A stretch of 64,000 bases of DNA, taken from Flavobacteriales bacterium. Lineage in GTDB: Bacteria > Bacteroidota > Bacteroidia > Flavobacteriales > JABDKJ01. The DNA is taken from assembly GCA_013002285.1 (NCBI GenBank), contig JABDKJ010000013.1, forward strand, positions 69,486 through 133,485, given 5' to 3'. The notes under the pieces are model-generated. The model did no database searches. It was not told where the DNA came from and was given only the letters and a program-made list of their open reading frames with translations. Shown here in pieces: positions 15,506 to 23,233 of the stretch (positions within the stretch are counted from its first letter, which is position 1; each line of letters begins with the position of its first letter). Both the position numbers and the translations under genes were made by a program.

Positions 15506-16731
15506 ACTTGTTTTTGCTCAGAGAAAACATGCACTTTGGATAGATACCTTACGGGAAACCAAGTGAACAAGAATCCCATTCCTAAGACGATCATAGCAGT
15601 TAGCATTACATCTTTTGCATTCAACGCTACTGGGTAATGCGAAACTATTCCTCCGTCTAAGGGAATTATCCCGAATTTTTGTTGGACAATACACAAAAGA
15701 AGTCCAAGGACCAAACCAATGATCAAGCCGCTGATAGCAATAAGCATTCCTTGCCAGAAAAAGACGTTCAGTATTGTTTTTTCATTAGCACCCATACTGT
15801 TCATTATCTCTATGTCTTTCCGCTTATCTATGATAATGATAGTAAGTGAGGCCAACATGTTAAATGCACCTATGACAACAATGAAACTAAGGATGAGGAT
15901 CGTAGCTAATCTTTCGGAGTTCGAAGCCTGGTACACAAGTTTATTTTTTTCTTCTCTTGTCACGAATTTTTGGCTATCGCTTAACAATGAACTGAACTTA
16001 TTCTTGAATTCAGCAGATGATACGCCTTCCTTTAGATCTATTTCCAATACCGAGATCTCATCTACATACCCAAACATGTCTCGCGCAAAGGATAAGGGGA
16101 CTAATAAGTACTTAGAATCGAATTCTGCATTTACTGAGTATACTCCCCCCACCATGATCTCTGCCTGATTAAAACTTCCTTCTCTGTGTTTACGAACATT
16201 CTTGCCTTTTTCAGGAGCAAAGATCGTTAGGGGTTCAAAAGATTCTGAATATAGGCTAGCACCTATTTCAGTTCTCACCCCATAACCTAAAATGGCATAC
16301 TGAGCCTCGTCTTCTTCTACCCAGGGTGAGCCGATCACTATACGATCTTCGAGCCCTGAATTCTTTATAAAGCCATTGTTCACTCCCTTCAAAGTCGCTA
16401 TACGTTGTTTGTCGTAAAATGCGATTAGCACATTACCTTGTATCACTTCTTCAAAACTGTTCACAAATTCATGGCTCTCTATATCGGAGAATTTGATGCT
16501 GTCCGTTGAAAAAGTCTTTCCTTTTAATGGAACTATGGCAATATCAGAATCAAAAGAGCTATATACATCATCCACTAATTCTTCAATTCCGTTAAAAGCA
16601 GATAGAACAATGATCATAGCTGCTGTAACGAAAGCAATGACAAGCACAGAGATACCAGTAATAAGATTTATGATGTTTGAAAATGACCTGCCAAATAAAT
16701 ATCTGCGCGCTATGTAAAAAGAAGTGTTCAA
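15490..16731 (-). CDS. LolC/LolE-type ABC transporter permease (FtsX domain)
   Basis: 413 residues with the MacB/LolE layout: one N-terminal membrane segment (about residues 20-45), a large periplasmic domain (about 45-270) and three C-terminal segments with the FtsX motif (LATILILSFIVVIGAFNMLASLTII; KDIEIMNSMGANEKTI). The LolC/E family extracts lipoproteins from the inner membrane with the ATPase LolD. The opening FYIARRYLFGRSFSNIINLI is typical. No lolD is adjacent. rbfA is 25 bases upstream, so both probably share a transcript. Confidence 0.85.
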   Translation of the reverse strand: MNTSFYIARRYLFGRSFSNIINLITGISVLVIAFVTAAMIIVLSAFNGIEELVDDVYSSFDSDIAIVPLKGKTFSTDSIKFSDIESHEFVNSFEEVIQGNVLIAFYDKQRIATLKGVNNGFIKNSGLEDRIVIGSPWVEEDEAQYAILGYGVRTEIGASLYSESFEPLTIFAPEKGKNVRKHREGSFNQAEIMVGGVYSVNAEFDSKYLLVPLSFARDMFGYVDEISVLEIDLKEGVSSAEFKNKFSSLLSDSQKFVTREEKNKLVYQASNSERLATILILSFIVVIGAFNMLASLTIIIIDKRKDIEIMNSMGANEKTILNVFFWQGMLIAISGLIIGLVLGLLLCIVQQKFGIIPLDGGIVSHYPVALNAKDVMLTAMIVLGMGFLFTWFPVRYLSKVHVFSEQKQVQEKT

Positions 16732-16756
16732 TTATTCTAAAGAACGAGAAAAAGAT

Positions 16757-17119
16757 CTAAAGATCTGGACTTGGCCCTTTGAGAAGACTATCGATCTCTT
16801 GTGCATATTCTGCAGAATCATCCAAATAGAAATTTAGCTGTGGGATCCTTCTCATGGACTTTCCAACAGAACCCGAAAGATGCTTTTTGATTACCCCTTT
16901 TTGAATCTTGACAAGGTCTAATAATTTGTCTTTGTCTTTCACTGCTAAAAAACTCAAATATACTTTGGCCAATCCTAGATCTGGGCTCATTCTTACAACA
17001 GTGATTGTAATGAATGCACCTCCAAATAAGTCGCGTGACCTTTGTTGGAAGATCACGCCAATCTCCTTCTTCAGCAGACTAGCTACTTTTTGTTGTCTAA
17101 TACTTTCCACAGGCCTCAA
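16757..17119 (-). CDS. rbfA: Ribosome-binding factor A
   Basis: Small KH-like protein needed for maturation of the 30S subunit and processing of 16S rRNA. 120 residues, typical length. Seen: SIRQQKVASLLKKEIGVIFQ, FITITVVRMSPDLGLAKVYLS and the conserved basic segment SVGKSMRRIPQLNFYLDDS, which fits the C-terminal strand and helix of RbfA. It is probably the first gene of an operon with the LolC/E-type permease. Confidence 0.92.
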   Translation of the reverse strand: MRPVESIRQQKVASLLKKEIGVIFQQRSRDLFGGAFITITVVRMSPDLGLAKVYLSFLAVKDKDKLLDLVKIQKGVIKKHLSGSVGKSMRRIPQLNFYLDDSAEYAQEIDSLLKGPSPDL

Positions 17120-17182
17120 AAATAGTGATACTTAGTGGTTATAGTACCAAAGACCAACGTCTCTTTTACTATAATTTTTCAA

Positions 17183-17217
17183 TTTGCTAGGATATTAGGG
17201 TCAATGAACTATTTTTG
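17183..17217 (+). promoter_or_regulatory. Promoter of the universal stress protein gene
   Basis: TTTG at 17183-17186, 23 bases, then TATTTTTG at 17210-17217 (perfect TAnnTTTG). It falls inside the longer frame starting at 17135 and 17 bases upstream of the ATG at 17234, so it supports the shorter protein. Confidence 0.55.
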
Positions 17218-17233
17218 TATAAAACCTAAACAC

Positions 17234-18073
17234 ATGAGTGAAAAGACGATCTTAGTCCCTTCAGATTTTTCAAAAGTTGCCGATACGGCAATGAATCATG
17301 CAGCTGTAATATCCAAGTCTATAGGCTCTTCGGTCACTGTTTTACATGTTGTGTCAAATGAGAGTAAGATCGATGTAGGGAACCAAAAATTGGAGATGTA
17401 TATTGAAAGACATCAAAAAGAAAATCCGGGGGTAGAATTCAAAAGTATAATTCAGGTTGGAAATATATTTGAGGATATCGGTGATGTCTCAAAAAATATA
17501 GGGGCATCATTGATCGTAATGGGTACCCATGGCATGAGAGGCATGCAATTTCTAGTCGGGAGTAATGCTTTGCGAGTAGTTTCCAATTCTGCAACACCAA
17601 TAATTATTGTTCAGGAAAGGCTTATTAGAGAAGGTGGATATGACAATATTTTAGTTCCGCTGGACCTTCATAAAGAGACGAAACAAAAACTGAATGTTGT
17701 TGCTGATCTCGGCAAGTATTTTGAAAGCAAGGTTCATTTGCTATCACCTAATGAAACAGACGAACATCTACAGAATCAATTGACCCGAAATGTGGCATTT
17801 GCCTCTCAATATCTTTCAGAAAGAGGTATTGAGTCAGATGCTCGGGTTTCTGATGAAGATAGTTCAGATTTTGATGACGGGGTCGTGCGAAATGCTTCTG
17901 CTTTGGATGCAGATCTGATCGCAATTATGAATTTAGGAAACAATAGTTTGATGGGTATTTTTGGAGGGAAATTCTCTCAGAATGTAATCACGAATGCTAG
18001 CCAAATTCCAGTATTGATACTGAACCCAAAGGAAACATCTGGGATCTCAGATTTCTTTGGGGCCTACGGTTAA
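17234..18073 (+). CDS. Tandem universal stress protein
   Basis: 279 residues from ATG 17234 (MSEKTILVPSDFSKVADTAM). Two USP domains: the first, residues 1-140, has the ATP-binding signature GTHGMRGMQFLVGSNALRV, matching G-x2-G-x9-G-(S/T). The second begins at YDNILVPLDLHKETKQKL and ends with PVLILNPKE, but its nucleotide motif is degenerate (MNLGNNSLMG then GGKFSQN). Role in stress survival is inferred from the family. The stop overlaps the convergent phosphatase gene by four bases. Confidence 0.9.
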   Translation: MSEKTILVPSDFSKVADTAMNHAAVISKSIGSSVTVLHVVSNESKIDVGNQKLEMYIERHQKENPGVEFKSIIQVGNIFEDIGDVSKNIGASLIVMGTHGMRGMQFLVGSNALRVVSNSATPIIIVQERLIREGGYDNILVPLDLHKETKQKLNVVADLGKYFESKVHLLSPNETDEHLQNQLTRNVAFASQYLSERGIESDARVSDEDSSDFDDGVVRNASALDADLIAIMNLGNNSLMGIFGGKFSQNVITNASQIPVLILNPKETSGISDFFGAYG

Positions 18074-19869
18074 AAACGTACTCCGATAACTAGAATGTCA
18101 TCAATCTGTTCGTGTATGCCACCTTGCCACTGAAGCATGGCCTTGTCTAGTTCTTCTCTTTGCTCATCCATACTCATGGGATAGATATATTTAAGCAATG
18201 GTCTGAATCGGCTGTGCTTGAATTTTGTACCGTGTTCGGTCTCACCACCAAATTGATCTACATATCCATCTGAGAATTGATATACCATATCCCCTTTGCT
18301 AAGTTTGATCTTTTTGGTCTCGAATTTAATGCCCAGATAGTCCGAATTACCTATTGCATATCTGTCACCTTTTATATTCCCAAGATCTCCATCTTTGAAA
18401 TAGTAAATGGGTCTACCTGCACCGGCAAAGGCTAGTTCGTTTGTTTTTTCATCCCAAACACAGAGAGACATATCCATTCCATCTTTTATACCTAAGTCTT
18501 CCATTTGTCTGTTTAGTCCAGAAATGGATACATCATTTAGTCTAGACAGGATCTCTCCCGGATCACTTGAAGGATATTCTTTAATGATCTGATTGATACT
18601 CGTGTATGCAATGAGGCTCATAAAAGCACCTGGAACACCGTGTCCCGTGCAATCTACTGCGGCAAAGTACTTTTTACCGTCTTGTTGCAAGAACCAATAG
18701 AAGTCACCGGATACAATGTCTTTTGGCTTGTAAAGCACAAAGCATTCATCAAACATTTCATTGATCAACGCATTTGAAGGCAGAATAGAATCCTGTATCC
18801 TTTTTGCATACCGTATACTAGCTGTTACATCTTCATATAACTCCTCTATTTCTACATTTTTTTCTTGGAGTTCGTCTGATTTCTTTTGGAGTTGAATAGT
18901 TCTTTGCTCTACTTTTGCTTCCAGTTCCCTTTCATTTTCAGCAAGGCCATCACGCATTCGGAGCAAAGCCATACCCATTTCGTCCTTAGGCCCGAGCAAT
19001 TCATAATCAACTTCGAAATTTCCTGTTCCAGTAGCCGAGGCGAAATCCCTCGTTCTTTTTAGACTTCCCATAAGCGTATTCAAAGCTTCGGTCATGTCTC
19101 CGATCTCATCGTTACTATGTTCAATTTCTTCTTTAGGTATGACTCCCGTACCGAGTGACTGGATGACACCTTTTAGACGATGCACTGGTGATGTGATAGA
19201 TCTTGTAGTAAACCAGGCAATGAACATACCGCAAAGGATCAGCCCTATACCTAAATAGGTCAAATTGGTCTTAAGGTTCTCAAAAGATGAGATCATCTCA
19301 TTTGAGTTGGTCTTACTTTCTTCCCGTTGATTTGCAATAAGTTGGTTCAGGTCAACAAGAAGCTCATCATAAAGTTCATCGATCGCGCCATCTTCTTCAA
19401 CCATTTCCATAGCGATCATACGGTCAAATGCATAACCTTCATCATAATGATCCCAACCGGGAAGATAACTTTGGACTTCTCTATAGAGCTTGAACAATTT
19501 ATTCATTTTAGAATAGACTGCCTTTTTTAGCTCTCTGTCTTTATCGCTTTCCCAGCTATTTTCTAATGAATTGATCTTTCCTTTGATCAAAGGAAGATCT
19601 TCAGTCATAATGCTCTTTAATCTTCTTTTTTCAGCTCTATCGTTTTCAGACTGAACATTACCCCAGAATATGATAAGGGTTTTGGATTGTTCTAAGTAAG
19701 ATTTAAGATCCTCTAAACGCTTTACAGACGGACTTGAGACGTTTGTTATCTCATCATTCAGTTCTTTTCCTTCCTTTACTGTCTTCGTAGTAAATAATAG
19801 GAAAACCATGATTGCTAACATGAAAATGCCGAATCCAAGACCTATTTTTCGACCAATGTTAAAGCGCAT
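18070..19869 (-). CDS. Membrane sensor with HAMP and PP2C/SpoIIE phosphatase domain
   Basis: 599 residues. A transmembrane segment near residues 8-27, a four-helix-bundle-type periplasmic sensor to about 200, a second membrane segment (LTYLGIGLILCGMFIAWFT), a HAMP domain (SITSPVHRLKGVIQSLGTG), a coiled coil, then the SpoIIE/PP2C domain (YAKRIQDSILP, IVSGDFYWF, AAVDCTGHGVPGAFMSL, DDILVIGVRF). The Asp residues needed for two metal ions are present. Such proteins dephosphorylate Ser/Thr residues, often on anti-sigma antagonists; the partner here is unknown. Last gene of a three-gene operon with the YfiR-like and repeat proteins. Confidence 0.9.
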   Translation of the reverse strand: MRFNIGRKIGLGFGIFMLAIMVFLLFTTKTVKEGKELNDEITNVSSPSVKRLEDLKSYLEQSKTLIIFWGNVQSENDRAEKRRLKSIMTEDLPLIKGKINSLENSWESDKDRELKKAVYSKMNKLFKLYREVQSYLPGWDHYDEGYAFDRMIAMEMVEEDGAIDELYDELLVDLNQLIANQREESKTNSNEMISSFENLKTNLTYLGIGLILCGMFIAWFTTRSITSPVHRLKGVIQSLGTGVIPKEEIEHSNDEIGDMTEALNTLMGSLKRTRDFASATGTGNFEVDYELLGPKDEMGMALLRMRDGLAENERELEAKVEQRTIQLQKKSDELQEKNVEIEELYEDVTASIRYAKRIQDSILPSNALINEMFDECFVLYKPKDIVSGDFYWFLQQDGKKYFAAVDCTGHGVPGAFMSLIAYTSINQIIKEYPSSDPGEILSRLNDVSISGLNRQMEDLGIKDGMDMSLCVWDEKTNELAFAGAGRPIYYFKDGDLGNIKGDRYAIGNSDYLGIKFETKKIKLSKGDMVYQFSDGYVDQFGGETEHGTKFKHSRFRPLLKYIYPMSMDEQREELDKAMLQWQGGIHEQIDDILVIGVRF

Positions 19870-19892
19870 GTTTAATCGCGTTATTAAGGTTA

Positions 19893-21020
19893 CTATTTCC
19901 TCAATTGAGGATACTCGAGCTCGTCATCCGAGTTGAAATCTAGTCTTTGGAATATATCCTCCTCCGATTTGCCAAAGGTTGAATGTTCAACTCCTTCAAT
20001 ATCTTTTTTCAGGCCTTTAACGCATTTCTTATGCACGTCTTCAGCATTCTTGTCGAATTCAATTTGCCATTTTGCGAATGCTGGGCCATCCAAAGATTTC
20101 CCATGTTTAATGGATTTTAAACTCTCATCAAAGAAGTCTCTTTTCTTTTCCAATAGTAAGCTGTAATAGATAGCTCTGAGAGCTTTATTTATTTCAACTC
20201 TTTCTGGTTTTAATTTAAAAGCTGTAAGTGCATATGGAAGCGCTTCTTTGAAAAGCATAACACAATTTGTTTGTATCCTGTTCAGGTCCTCTAAAGTGCT
20301 ATTCTCATCTAATTTTTCTATTAAATACGCAGCTTCATTATATAGATTGATGGATAAATTGTAATTAGTTCCATAATCCGTGCTGTCGATCCTTATTGCC
20401 GCTCGGTAGTTTTCCCTTACTTTGTTGAATTCATATTCGTATGAAGCTGGGTCTTTCCACTCCATTCTATCTTTTTCAATAAATTTTCGATAAGAAGTAG
20501 CGTAAGCTTTTAGGAAATTCAAGTCTCTATTTCTCAGATCGAAGCTTGGCTCTAGTTTTTTCTGAATAGCCCTGTATTTTTCGTATTGAGGTTTTATCTC
20601 GTCAATATTTTTCCTTTCTCTGGCCTTCATCATATTCACCACATCATTATAATAAGAAGGGATGTAGAATGTTTTGATGATGTTATAGTTCATCTGGAAG
20701 AACTTCTTTTCTGTGTCTAATTCAATAGCTTTGAAAAAAGCCTCTACTGATCGTTCTCTATTAACAGAAGTTCTAGACCTGTTGTCGACAACCTTATAAA
20801 GTTCTTTGTAAATATGACCTCTAACGTGCCATGTATAAGGATCCTTTGCACCTGCATCAATAAGTATTGCAGCGTCAATCTTTTCCTTAGCATTTTGTAA
20901 TTCTTTTTGTTCGTAGAGCTTTGCAGCCTCTATAGTGATGGTAGGGGTTTGACTCCATCCAGACAATGCAAGAAAGGTCGTAAAAATAACCGATATGTAA
21001 ATTTTCTTAAGCATGATCAT
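19893..21020 (-). CDS. Periplasmic helical-repeat protein (TPR-like)
   Basis: 375 residues with a signal peptide (MLKKIYISVIFTTFLALSGWSQ). The rest is charged and largely helical, with degenerate TPR-like repeats (AAKLYEQKELQNAKEKIDAAI, AFFKAIELDTEKK, NYRAAIRIDSTDYGTNYNLS). No catalytic motif was recognised. The start overlaps the stop of the upstream YfiR-like gene (four bases), and the PP2C gene follows after 23 bases, so it is probably a periplasmic link in the same signalling system. Confidence 0.7.
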   Translation of the reverse strand: MIMLKKIYISVIFTTFLALSGWSQTPTITIEAAKLYEQKELQNAKEKIDAAILIDAGAKDPYTWHVRGHIYKELYKVVDNRSRTSVNRERSVEAFFKAIELDTEKKFFQMNYNIIKTFYIPSYYNDVVNMMKARERKNIDEIKPQYEKYRAIQKKLEPSFDLRNRDLNFLKAYATSYRKFIEKDRMEWKDPASYEYEFNKVRENYRAAIRIDSTDYGTNYNLSINLYNEAAYLIEKLDENSTLEDLNRIQTNCVMLFKEALPYALTAFKLKPERVEINKALRAIYYSLLLEKKRDFFDESLKSIKHGKSLDGPAFAKWQIEFDKNAEDVHKKCVKGLKKDIEGVEHSTFGKSEEDIFQRLDFNSDDELEYPQLRK

Positions 21021-21556
21021 CTTTTTATAGGAGTTCCCAGTGTTTTTAGTGTGACACCGATTTTTAGCCCTTGATTAATGGCGTTTTGTTCATCATATTC
21101 GTACTTTATCTGGCTTTGATTTTTGTAGAAATTTATACTTGAACCGGACAAGGTCCCGTTTTCAAATTCTGTGACTATTAAAATGTTCTTTTCTATTAGG
21201 CCCTGAATGAATTCTGGATTAGCGTCAGATACTGCTTTGGGGATATAAACAATATGAATGTTTTCCGAACCAAGAACTTCTTCAACACTTGGAGAAGTTA
21301 TTAGCAAAGGTTGATCACCTACTTTTTTACCAGAATATTTTTTTGTTAACTGAAGAGATAATTTTGGAGAATTGACCACGGATATAGTAAAATCCCCCAC
21401 TTTTTTATGATCAGGCCAAGCTACCAGCTTTGCGAAATTGTATAGCAAAGTTGCCCTGATTATGTTAGGAGTATCTCTCTCATCCAAACCACCCTGGGCT
21501 TTGCCCATTTGATGGATAGAGATGATCAGACATATTAGTAAGGCAATTTTTTTCAT
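21017..21556 (-). CDS. YfiR/DUF4154-family periplasmic protein
   Basis: 179 residues with a signal peptide ending near GKAQ. Family features: IIRATLLYNFAKLVAWPD near the N terminus, a beta-alpha core (FTISVVNSPKLSLQL, NIHIVYIPKA) and a C-terminal GSSINFYKNQSQIKYEYDEQ followed by NQGLKIGVTLKTLG. YfiR of Pseudomonas is a periplasmic inhibitor of a HAMP-GGDEF protein. Here the output protein two genes downstream is a HAMP-PP2C phosphatase instead, which suggests the sensing half has been reused. Confidence 0.8.
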   Translation of the reverse strand: MKKIALLICLIISIHQMGKAQGGLDERDTPNIIRATLLYNFAKLVAWPDHKKVGDFTISVVNSPKLSLQLTKKYSGKKVGDQPLLITSPSVEEVLGSENIHIVYIPKAVSDANPEFIQGLIEKNILIVTEFENGTLSGSSINFYKNQSQIKYEYDEQNAINQGLKIGVTLKTLGTPIKR

Positions 21557-21670
21557 TTATATTTTGGATCCTCTAAAAGTTCAATATAGATCCTATTAAT
21601 TCGCAGCTCAATTAAAATTTAGCATCTTTTACACTAACGAATTTTGAAAAAGAAAGGTTTCAGAAAGAGC

Positions 21671-22183
21671 TCAGTTTGTTTCTTGAGATGGGTCGACCTT
21701 CATGCTTTCCAGGTCACGGTCAAAAAGATATAAGCTGCCAGAATCGGTACCTATGAGGTTGAGTTTGTCAATAATGGAACGAGCCAGAGCTTCTTCTTCT
21801 ATTTGCTCAGAAACATACCATTGCATGAAATTGTGGGTTGTATAGTCTTTTTCTTTTAAAGTAATATCTACCACTTTGTTGATCTCATTGGTAACTTTTT
21901 GTTCATGTTCAAGGACTTCCTCGAATACGGCTCGCACAGATTCGTAGGCCTTTGGTGGTTTATCGAATTTAGGAATGATCGCATGTCCACCCCTTTCATT
22001 GACAAAACGAATGAGTTTAAGCATATGTTCTCGCTCTTCGTCTGCATGACCATAAAGAAATTGGGCCATTCCATTCATACCAACTGTTTCTGCCCAAGAG
22101 GCCATAGCTAGGTATATTTGAGATGAGTATCCTTCAACTTCTATTTGCTTTATTAAAGCTTGCTCTACTTTTTTGGAAAACAT
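21671..22183 (-). CDS. ftnA: Ferritin
   Basis: Iron storage. 170 residues, non-heme bacterial ferritin. Ferroxidase ligands are visible in the four-helix bundle: Glu in QIEVEGYSSQIYLAM, Glu-Glu-x2-His in ADEEREHML, and Glu in FEEVLEHEQKV with QIEEEALARSIIDKL further on. Monocistronic in appearance. The upstream region has TAATCTTG as a one-mismatch -7 element on the minus strand. Confidence 0.92.
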   Translation of the reverse strand: MFSKKVEQALIKQIEVEGYSSQIYLAMASWAETVGMNGMAQFLYGHADEEREHMLKLIRFVNERGGHAIIPKFDKPPKAYESVRAVFEEVLEHEQKVTNEINKVVDITLKEKDYTTHNFMQWYVSEQIEEEALARSIIDKLNLIGTDSGSLYLFDRDLESMKVDPSQETN

Positions 22184-22246
22184 AAGATCAATTTAGTTAT
22201 ACAAGATTAACGCTTATAGCGGAAAATAGTTTGAATTTCTTAAAAA

Positions 22247-22648
22247 TTAAAATTGGTCCAATATATCAGGAAGCGGTTCGTTCTCTTTGGGGTCATTTTT
22301 TAATAACCTATAGCTGTAAACGAAAAAAGAAATTCCTAAAGAAGCTGAAGTCACTCCGACAATGCCAAAGACGGTTTCTTCATCCATTAGACCTAGGCCA
22401 GAAACCATCGCAATAGCAAAAACCCCAAGCACAACTCCGGTAATAATGAGATAAATATAAATATAGGTCCTATTACCTTGAGATAATTTATCGCTTCGCA
22501 CAGCAAAAACTATTGCTGCAATAATCTGCCAAAGTCCAAAAGGGATGGCTAAGAATAAAGAGAGAAGAGGCTCGACTGTCAATGTGATCAACGCAATGAA
22601 AAGAATTATTATCTGGGCCCACAGATTAACACCGATCCAAGCCTTCAT
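22247..22648 (-). CDS. Small membrane protein (four TM segments)
   Basis: 133 residues with four hydrophobic segments, the last followed by a charged tail (NDPKENEPLPDILDQF). No family recognised. The start overlaps the stop of the GbsR-type regulator gene by four bases, so the regulator probably controls this protein, perhaps in response to membrane or osmotic stress, but there is no direct evidence. Confidence 0.6.
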   Translation of the reverse strand: MKAWIGVNLWAQIIILFIALITLTVEPLLSLFLAIPFGLWQIIAAIVFAVRSDKLSQGNRTYIYIYLIITGVVLGVFAIAMVSGLGLMDEETVFGIVGVTSASLGISFFVYSYRLLKNDPKENEPLPDILDQF

Positions 22649-23154
22649 TTTTTCAAGAATTTAAGTAAAGTATTTGTGAACCAGTTTTGATCCATGTTCT
22701 CTACTTTTGTCAATACTTTCTCGGTTTTAGTGGCAATATTTGAAATGTCATTGACCAAGTCTCTGAAATGTTCTTCGTCCTTGTTCCCTTTCTTCGTTTT
22801 ATGCTCCTTTAGGGCATTGATCTTATGAATAAGTGGAGTCAATTCTCTTTTGCGTCTTTGCATCGTAATTCTCTTGGTTACTTCCCACATATCGTCTTCA
22901 GCAACAAAGAACTCTTTTCTCTCGCCACTTTTTATTACTTTGTGTACCAGGCCCCAATCAATAAGTGTGCGGGTATTCATATTGGCATTTCCCCGACTTA
23001 TTTTCAGCTCTCCCATAATGTCTTCAGTAGTCTTTGCCTCGGTAGATGACAATAGCAAAGCATGGATCTGGGCCATTGTGCGATTTATCCCCCATTGAGA
23101 GCCCAATGCTCCCCATATTTCTATGAATTTGTCTTTTCGTTGTTGAAGATCCAT
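22645..23154 (-). CDS. GbsR/MarR-family transcriptional regulator
   Basis: 169 residues, with a winged helix-turn-helix near residues 25-90. The opening FIEIWGALGSQWGINRTMAQ and the DNA-binding segment MGELKISRGNANMNTRTLIDWG are typical of GbsR-type regulators. The C-terminal half is a charged coiled coil (KINALKEHKTKKGNK, VLTKVENMDQNW) likely used for dimerisation. Leads a two-gene operon with a membrane protein. Divergent from rnr. Confidence 0.85.
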   Translation of the reverse strand: MDLQQRKDKFIEIWGALGSQWGINRTMAQIHALLLSSTEAKTTEDIMGELKISRGNANMNTRTLIDWGLVHKVIKSGERKEFFVAEDDMWEVTKRITMQRRKRELTPLIHKINALKEHKTKKGNKDEEHFRDLVNDISNIATKTEKVLTKVENMDQNWFTNTLLKFLKK

Positions 23155-23192
23155 TCATCAATAATAGCGAGTTTTTAATAATTTCAAAAAAA

Positions 23193-23227
23193 TTTGATAG
23201 TTCCCTTGAAATTGGAAGCTACATTTG
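23193..23227 (+). promoter_or_regulatory. Promoter of rnr
   Basis: TTTG at 23193-23196, 23 bases, TACATTTG at 23220-23227, a perfect TAnnTTTG followed by CAT. The TTG at 23225 lies inside it, so the ATG at 23234 is the likely start with little or no leader. Confidence 0.6.
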
Positions 23228-23233
23228 CATGAA

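Noticed and set aside
15719..16168. 149-residue open frame on the plus strand inside the LolC/E-type permease gene
   Set aside because: Antisense shadow of a well-supported gene, with no recognisable motifs.
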